IMG/VR virus record: IMGVR_UViG_3300010389_000074
Coordinates: 6,829 to 32,040 of that record
From: a virus
Direction: 5' to 3' (one strand)
DNA: 25,212 bases
The notes under the pieces were generated by a model. The model did no database searches. It had not been told where the DNA came from and saw nothing but the letters and a program-made list of their open reading frames with translations. Below are positions 21,953 to 25,212 of this stretch, piece by piece (position 1 is the first letter of the stretch; the number at the start of each line of letters is the position of its first letter). Made by a program: the position numbers and the translations under genes.

Positions 21953-22467
21953 GATGGCTACTACCCGCTCTACTCGCCGTCGCAGCATGCGCCCCCGACG
22001 ATCCGTTGCCGTCACCGCCGACAACCTCAACCTGGCCGAGCTTCGAGCGTACGCTCGCCGCACAGGCGGTCCCGACACCTACGACCGTGCCGCCCTCATC
22101 GACCACATCCACCAGCACCACAACCACGACAACGACGACGACGGTGCCTAGCGTGTTTCGTGACGCCGTCGAGCAATGGCGACCACAAGTCACTATGGCC
22201 GTCACACACTTCGGAGGCGACCAGAACGACGTGCATAGGTTCCTTCGGATCATGCAATGCGAGTCCGGCGGCGACCCCGACGCCAAAAACCCGAACTCGA
22301 GCGCTTCTGGGTTGATGCAACATTTGACGCGCTTCTGGCCCGACCGGTCTACCCGTGCTGGTTACCCCGATGCGGACGTGTTTGACCCCAACGCCAACAT
22401 CTGGGTATCGGCGTGGCTTGCGCTTGCTGCTCCCGAGGGCGGCTGGCAACATTGGGTATGCCGATGA
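21949..22467 (+). CDS. Lipoprotein with SLT-type lytic transglycosylase domain (172 aa)
   Basis: The N-terminus MRWLLPALLAVAAC is a lipoprotein signal peptide with lipobox VAAC (C14). A Pro/Thr-rich, wall-spanning-type linker follows (residues 20-66, with a run of nine threonines). The C-terminal half (residues 85-172) reads as a goose-lysozyme/SLT-like domain: FLRIMQCESGGDP with probable catalytic E105, SASGLMQ at 118-124, and DPNANIWVSAWLAL. It would be anchored outside the membrane and cleave peptidoglycan. The place is unusual: among replication genes, far from the lysis cassette. An alternative start (GTG 22153) would give a cytoplasmic domain only. The first 200 bases also encode another plausible ORF in a different frame. 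Confidence 0.72.
   Translation: MRWLLPALLAVAACAPDDPLPSPPTTSTWPSFERTLAAQAVPTPTTVPPSSTTSTSTTTTTTTTTVPSVFRDAVEQWRPQVTMAVTHFGGDQNDVHRFLRIMQCESGGDPDAKNPNSSASGLMQHLTRFWPDRSTRAGYPDADVFDPNANIWVSAWLALAAPEGGWQHWVCR
21954..22151 (+). CDS. SAP/Rho-N-like small protein overlapping the lipoprotein gene (65 aa)
   Basis: An ATG five bases after the lipoprotein start opens a different frame encoding a basic N-terminus (MATTRSTRRRSMRPRRSVAV), then NLNLAELRAYARRTGG and DRAALIDHIHQ, which has the helix-extension-helix pattern of SAP/Rho-N DNA- or RNA-binding motifs, and a His/Asp-rich tail. Codons are C-ending and similar to neighbours (GC3 about 77% against 71% for the lipoprotein frame, by hand count). Both starts would share the GAGAGCAGAAG ribosome region. 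Either both are translated or one is a shadow. Confidence 0.45.
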   Translation: MATTRSTRRRSMRPRRSVAVTADNLNLAELRAYARRTGGPDTYDRAALIDHIHQHHNHDNDDDGA

Positions 22468-22796
22468 GCGACGAAAAACTCGACTACATCGTGGGAACGA
22501 CCTCGATGAAAAACCTTGTCAGAAGCTGGGAAGACACCTACGCCAACCGGCAAGCCGACGCGCAGTGGAAAGATTGCCACGACAATTGCCTGCTCGCTGC
22601 ACCTGCCGTTGACAGGACAGCCAGCGAAATGTGGCAAGACGGACTGTTTGTATACGCAACTTTCCACGACGAGACGTGCCCGAACCGTGGTTGGCGATTG
22701 GTAATCAACGAACAAGGAGGCAAACGGGTCAAAGGCGGCGACGCATCATTGCAAAAAGCCGAAGAACTTGGCTTTTTCAAGCAGGACAACGAATGA
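22464..22796 (+). CDS. Hypothetical protein (110 aa)
   Basis: ATG at 22464 in an ATGA overlap with the lipoprotein stop; the longer in-frame start at 22413 reads through that gene. The product is hydrophilic with KNLVRSWEDTYANRQADAQW, three cysteines in WKDCHDNC and DETCPNRGW, and a C-terminal RVKGGDASLQKAEELGFFKQ. No family is recognised. It is joined to the methyltransferase by another ATGA overlap, so the two are probably translated together. Confidence 0.7.
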   Translation: MSDEKLDYIVGTTSMKNLVRSWEDTYANRQADAQWKDCHDNCLLAAPAVDRTASEMWQDGLFVYATFHDETCPNRGWRLVINEQGGKRVKGGDASLQKAEELGFFKQDNE

Positions 22797-23884
22797 GGAT
22801 CGGATCGCTCTGCACCGGCATCGCCGGCCTAGAACTCGGACTGCAATACGCAGGCATCGAAACCAAGCCCGTGTTCGTATCCGACATCGACCCCGGCGCA
22901 TGCGACTGGCTCGACCAAACCATGCCGCACACCCCGAATCTCGGCGACTTCACTCAGCTTGATGAGCTTCCCGAGTGCGACATACTCACCGCAGGGTTCC
23001 CCTGCCAACCCGTATCACAAGCAGGACTACGCAAAGGAATCAACGATGACCGGTGGCTCTTCGATGACATCTGCCGACTTGTTAGCCGAATGGACTCACG
23101 ACCCGTCCTCTTCCTCGAAAACGTCCCCGGCATCCTCACTGCAAACAGTGGGGACGCTATGGGCAGAGTCGTTCACGGACTGGCCGACATCGGGTACTAC
23201 ATCACCTGGGGGACTCTTCCAGCATCCGCCGTTGGAGCACCCCATCGCCGCAACCGATGGTGGGGACTTGCCTACCCTTCCGACTCCGTTGTCGCACGAC
23301 CACAAAAACAACGCGTCACCGTCCCGATTGAACCGCAACACTCCGGGGCTGGGAGCGATCGCCATGCTACTACCGACGCCTCTGGCTCGGGACACACCGA
23401 AGGCTGGGAGGCGAGCGACCAGGACCAGCTCGGACGCTCTGCCAGACGTGGTGGAGGATCTGCTGCCGACACCGAACGCATCCGAAACCGGAGCGGTCAG
23501 GGATCTCTCAAAGAGGACGGGACATCACTTCGAGTTGTCGGACGCGGTACAACTGCTGCCGACCCCGTTGGCGAGAGACGGCAAGGACGGCAAGCCAAAC
23601 CCGAACATTCCGACGAACAGCTTTCTTGGGAGAGAGATATGGGAACTCGTTTCGGACGATGGGCACCAGCAGTCGCCCGATGGGAACACATCCTCGGACG
23701 ATCAGCCCCAGACCCGCACATCGAGCAACGACTAAACCCCGCCTTCGTTGAATGGATGATGGGCTACCCCGAAGGATGGGTAACCGACACGCTGACTCGA
23801 CGCACCCACTCGCTCAAAGCACTCGGCAACGCCGTCGTTCCCCAATGCGCTGCGGAAGCATTCCTGCAACTCTCCACGCGCTAA
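22793..23884 (+). CDS. DNA cytosine-5 methyltransferase (363 aa)
   Basis: C5-methyltransferase motifs in order: I SLCTGIAGLELGL (5-17), IV GFPCQPVSQAG with catalytic C71, VI FLENVPG (107-113), VIII GAPHRRNRWW (148-157), the phage-type RLNPAFVEWMMGYPEGWVTD block (313-332) and X ALGNAVVPQCA (343-353). Residues ~165-300 are the variable target-recognition region. It methylates C5 of cytosine in a specific DNA sequence, protecting phage DNA from host restriction; no partner nuclease is next to it. The start is the ATGA overlap at 22793; an upstream in-frame start at 22631 lies in the previous gene. In 23460-23663 only 47% of codons in this frame end in G/C against 71% in the embedded frame (hand count), so the recognition region is under unusual coding pressure. 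Confidence 0.95.
   Translation: MRIGSLCTGIAGLELGLQYAGIETKPVFVSDIDPGACDWLDQTMPHTPNLGDFTQLDELPECDILTAGFPCQPVSQAGLRKGINDDRWLFDDICRLVSRMDSRPVLFLENVPGILTANSGDAMGRVVHGLADIGYYITWGTLPASAVGAPHRRNRWWGLAYPSDSVVARPQKQRVTVPIEPQHSGAGSDRHATTDASGSGHTEGWEASDQDQLGRSARRGGGSAADTERIRNRSGQGSLKEDGTSLRVVGRGTTAADPVGERRQGRQAKPEHSDEQLSWERDMGTRFGRWAPAVARWEHILGRSAPDPHIEQRLNPAFVEWMMGYPEGWVTDTLTRRTHSLKALGNAVVPQCAAEAFLQLSTR
23046..23735 (+). CDS. LPTP-repeat protein embedded out of frame in the methyltransferase gene (229 aa)
   Basis: A frame one base off the methyltransferase is open for 229 codons. It begins with ATG at 23046, preceded by AAAGGAA (23033-23039) at a seven-base spacing from GGA, a good ribosome site. The protein has SKTSPASSLQTVGTLWAESF, DWPTSGTTSPGGLFQHPPLE, and four LPTP units (LPTPLSHD, LLPTPLARD, LLPTPNASE, LLPTPLARDGKDG; the last two at 23460 and 23553). 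From memory, these phrases (W..SG...G....PPL, then repeated LLPTPxA.D) are characteristic of variable parts of phage and actinobacterial C5-methyltransferase proteins, so the frame looks selected and not accidental. Its role is unknown; target recognition in trans or via a frameshifted fusion are possibilities. Confidence 0.6.
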   Translation: MTGGSSMTSADLLAEWTHDPSSSSKTSPASSLQTVGTLWAESFTDWPTSGTTSPGGLFQHPPLEHPIAATDGGDLPTLPTPLSHDHKNNASPSRLNRNTPGLGAIAMLLPTPLARDTPKAGRRATRTSSDALPDVVEDLLPTPNASETGAVRDLSKRTGHHFELSDAVQLLPTPLARDGKDGKPNPNIPTNSFLGREIWELVSDDGHQQSPDGNTSSDDQPQTRTSSND

Positions 23885-23893
23885 CCTGCGCCA

Positions 23894-24124
23894 ATGAGAT
23901 TCTTCGGACGCGAAAAGTTCGCAGGCAACGACGACTTCCTCGGACTGTTCGTCATCGGCTGGGACGTAACCGGACGCCGGCCGATCGCAGCGATCACCGA
24001 CGAACCCTGGGAACGCCTAACGATCCGTCAAGAATCCGAAGTGTTCAAACTTCTTGCCGAGCTGGCTCTGGACGTTGCGCCGTTTACGTTGCCGGACAAC
24101 ATGGAAGAGTTTCTCGAGGAGTAG
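23894..24124 (+). CDS. Hypothetical protein (76 aa), last rightward gene
   Basis: ATG at 23894, nine bases after the methyltransferase stop, without a clear ribosome site. It is an ordinary globular-looking sequence: MRFFGREKFAGNDDFLGLFV, WERLTIRQESEVFKLLAELA and an acidic C-terminus FTLPDNMEEFLEE. No family is recognised. It ends directly against the 3' end of the tRNA-like element on the opposite strand and is followed by the bidirectional terminator. Confidence 0.65.
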   Translation: MRFFGREKFAGNDDFLGLFVIGWDVTGRRPIAAITDEPWERLTIRQESEVFKLLAELALDVAPFTLPDNMEEFLEE

Positions 24125-24199
24125 TGGAGGCGGCGGGAATCGAACCCGCGTAACCCGCACCTGCATTGGCCGGTGCAGCGAACCCAACTGCTCGCCCCC
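24125..24199 (-). tRNA. tRNA-like element, possibly degenerate tRNA or attachment core
   Basis: Read leftward, a 75-base segment starts GGGGGCG and ends CGCCTCC-A, giving a seven-pair acceptor stem (one G-U). It has a perfect T-arm, GCGGG-TTCGATT-CCCGC. A D-arm-like AGC-loop-GCT with GG in the loop and a GCACC/GGTGC stem are present, but the latter encloses ten bases instead of seven and no standard U33-anticodon loop can be placed. No CCA follows. It may be a decayed phage tRNA, a tRNA-like structure, or the tRNA-derived part of an attachment site; no integrase is seen in the window. Confidence 0.45.
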
Positions 24200-24215
24200 T
24201 GGGTATTAGGAGAGG

Positions 24216-24246
24216 AAGGCCCCCCTGCGAAGGACAGGGGGGCCTT
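24216..24246. terminator. Bidirectional terminator between convergent operons
   Basis: AAGGCCCCCCTG (24216-24227) pairs perfectly with 24235-24246 around a seven-base loop. On the + strand it ends in CCTTTT; on the other strand the arms give a shorter T-tract. It lies between the last rightward gene and the leftward endolysin gene. Confidence 0.85.
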
Positions 24247-24250
24247 TTGG

Positions 24251-24320
24251 ATTGCGGGTGTTTCAAAGGGAAAAGCTAGAAAACCCGTCGTAGGATCTCC
24301 CTACGCACCATGCCCGCAAT
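24251..24320. other. Nested inverted repeats in the convergent intergenic region
   Basis: ATTGCGGG (24251-24258) pairs with CCCGCAAT (24313-24320), enclosing a CGTAGG-ATCTC-CCTACG hairpin and an A-rich stretch. It might be an RNA fold or a protein site; no gene is present. Confidence 0.4.
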
Positions 24321-24323
24321 AAA

Positions 24324-24356
24324 CCTCGGGAATGAATTTCGACGCTCACCCCGAGG
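24324..24356 (-). terminator. Terminator of the leftward lysis genes
   Basis: Immediately after the endolysin stop (read leftward) CCTCGGG (24350-24356) pairs with CCCGAGG (24324-24330) and is followed by TTTATT. It has a typical hairpin-plus-T composition, although the loop is long (19 bases). Confidence 0.6.
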
Positions 24357-24358
24357 CT

Positions 24359-24988
24359 TTACTTCTTCTTGGCTTCCTTACGGATCTTACCAAGCAGAAT
24401 AGCCATATGCGGCGACTCGTACACGCCGGTCATGCGGCCCTTAGCGATCACTTCTCGCCAGTGGTTAGGCGAGTCGATGACGGCGGTGCCTTCGCCTGGG
24501 ATACCGACTCGGTATTCGTCGGTGTTGCTGTCGTAGGTCAGAAACATTCCTGAATCCTCTGGTAGGGGGCCGTCAACCCAGCCCGAACTTGTAAGAGCCT
24601 GAAGATGCCACCACTCGCTGCGGACAGTCTGCTTCAAACCCCATTTAGCGAGGTACGGCTTGACCGCACGGTCAGCCATCGCCCGAGTCACACCGACCGG
24701 ACGTTTCAAGTCTACAGCGTGCCCGTACCCGTCTGCCTGCTCCATGTGCCACGACCCTCGAGGCTTCCACGCATACGGAAAACTCTTGCCGGTACGCAAG
24801 ATCCGGTCAGGGTTCGCTGCCAGGTTGCCACGACCAGCCTTGTACCGGTCGTACAACGCCTTCTGCTTGGAGTACAGCCGCACGGCAGGGTACGTCCCGT
24901 AACGGCGCAACGCCGGCTCCGACAACAGCCCCCTGATACGGAACTCCAGAATCGGATGAACCCCACGCAGGTTGGCGTCGAGCGACAT
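24359..24988 (-). CDS. Endolysin, M15-type peptidase (209 aa)
   Basis: Zinc D,D- or L,D-peptidase that cleaves peptidoglycan stem peptides at lysis. Visible ligands: H81 and D93 in SWHMEQADGYGHAVDL (the SxH...GxAxD motif with a few extra residues) and H128 with catalytic E125 in SEWWHLQ. VRLYSKQKALYDRYKAGRGN before it is the usual substrate-groove part of VanY/M15 lysins. Residues 140-209 are an extra domain (MFLTYDSNTDEYRVG, NHWREVIAKGRM) ending in KEAKKK that could contact the cell wall. The start shares a base with the holin stop (TGATG), and a terminator follows the stop. Lysis at the end of the late operon fits its position. Confidence 0.92.
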   Translation of the reverse strand: MSLDANLRGVHPILEFRIRGLLSEPALRRYGTYPAVRLYSKQKALYDRYKAGRGNLAANPDRILRTGKSFPYAWKPRGSWHMEQADGYGHAVDLKRPVGVTRAMADRAVKPYLAKWGLKQTVRSEWWHLQALTSSGWVDGPLPEDSGMFLTYDSNTDEYRVGIPGEGTAVIDSPNHWREVIAKGRMTGVYESPHMAILLGKIRKEAKKK

Positions 24989-25212
24989 CAGTCGTTCAGG
25001 TCAGCATCGGTCGCCACATCAAGGTTGACCATGCTCGGGTTAGCGCCGCCGATCGGACCCTTGATCGCAGCATACGACTTGACGATGGACAGCAGACCGG
25101 CAATGGCCGAAGCCTTCAGCGAGTCGCCCAGACCAACGTCAAGCATGCCAGCACCATCAGTACCGACGAGAGCAATAAGAGTCTGACAAAAAGCAGATAC
25201 AGCACGCTCAGC
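24988..25212 (-). CDS. Holin, r1t type, N-terminus beyond window (74 aa visible)
   Basis: The frame is open from the right edge to the stop at 24988-24990, which overlaps the endolysin ATG. The visible part AERAVSAFCQTLIALVG is the first helix with the AER...FAQ.L.A..G signature of r1t-like holins. It is followed by MLDVGLGDSLKASAIAGLLS, a second helix with SIVKSYAAIKG, and a hydrophilic tail. The holin accumulates in the membrane and opens it so that the endolysin reaches the wall. The holin-endolysin pair with TGATG coupling is a standard lysis cassette. About 10-20 N-terminal residues are probably missing. Confidence 0.85.
   Translation of the reverse strand, partial: AERAVSAFCQTLIALVGTDGAGMLDVGLGDSLKASAIAGLLSIVKSYAAIKGPIGGANPSMVNLDVATDADLND

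Noticed and set aside
22793-23884. Methyltransferase as a frameshifted pseudogene
   Set aside because: The methyltransferase frame is uninterrupted and contains every catalytic motif on both sides of the overlap, so breakage is not needed to explain the second frame. A compensating indel pair in the variable region cannot be fully excluded.
24125-24199. tmRNA gene
   Set aside because: The ends resemble tmRNA ends, but the 75-base length leaves no room for the tag-coding and pseudoknot regions. At most it could be a tmRNA-derived 3' fragment.

Overview
The window is a piece of a tailed double-stranded DNA phage (Caudoviricetes) genome, GC-rich with frequent GTG starts. The host is very probably an actinobacterium. 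Three things point there: a WhiB-family regulator (18097-18336), two boxes matching the actinobacterial/Gram-positive LexA consensus CGAAC-N4-GTTCG (17514-17543), and a gp88-like gene of the mycobacteriophage type. Small Lys/Arg-rich genes next to the terminase (13029-13770) recall aquatic phage genomes. No integrase, repressor, major capsid or tail-tube gene lies in the window, so lifestyle and morphology cannot be settled.

Layout. (1) Positions 1-14005 are a leftward block of late genes in almost continuous 1-4 base stop/start overlaps. In order of transcription they are a 56-aa acidic protein, three small basic proteins, large terminase, portal, a 130-aa linker-like protein, a giant 1849-aa virion-associated protein, and three further proteins, the last running off the left edge. 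(2) Positions 14006-14909 are a non-coding divergent region with palindromes, a 50-base A/C-only tract and short repeats. (3) Positions 14910-17342 are a rightward operon of small genes of unknown function plus the gp88-like gene, closed by a 16-bp-stem terminator. (4) Positions 17343-24124 form a second rightward operon: LexA-type boxes, a DnaA domain IV-like protein, WhiB, a Cas4/RecB-like nuclease, a Rad52-like annealing protein, SSB, a ribbon-helix-helix protein, a winged-helix protein with a candidate origin inside its gene, a lipoprotein with a transglycosylase domain, and a C5 cytosine methyltransferase with a second gene embedded in another frame. (5) Positions 24125-24358 are a convergent intergenic region with a tRNA-like element and terminators. 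(6) Positions 24359-25212 are leftward lysis genes: an M15 peptidase endolysin and the C-terminal part of an r1t-type holin.

The late block leaves the window at the left edge, and a leftward lysis cassette enters at the right edge. The simplest whole-genome picture is one leftward late operon starting near 14005 and ending with holin-endolysin at 24359, on a circular or circularly permuted map, with the rightward early/replication genes in between.

Most interesting points: (a) a 229-aa gene with its own Shine-Dalgarno sequence, embedded out of frame in the methyltransferase gene and carrying repeated LPTP motifs; (b) paired SOS boxes ahead of the recombination operon; (c) three tandem GGGGTCG/CGACCCC palindromes followed by an AT-rich stretch inside a winged-helix gene, an arrangement like the lambda O/ori region; (d) a SAP/Rho-N-like ORF overlapping the signal peptide and Thr-rich linker of a lipoprotein gene; (e) a 10-bp motif, TCGCCACTAT, repeated four times around the start of the early region.
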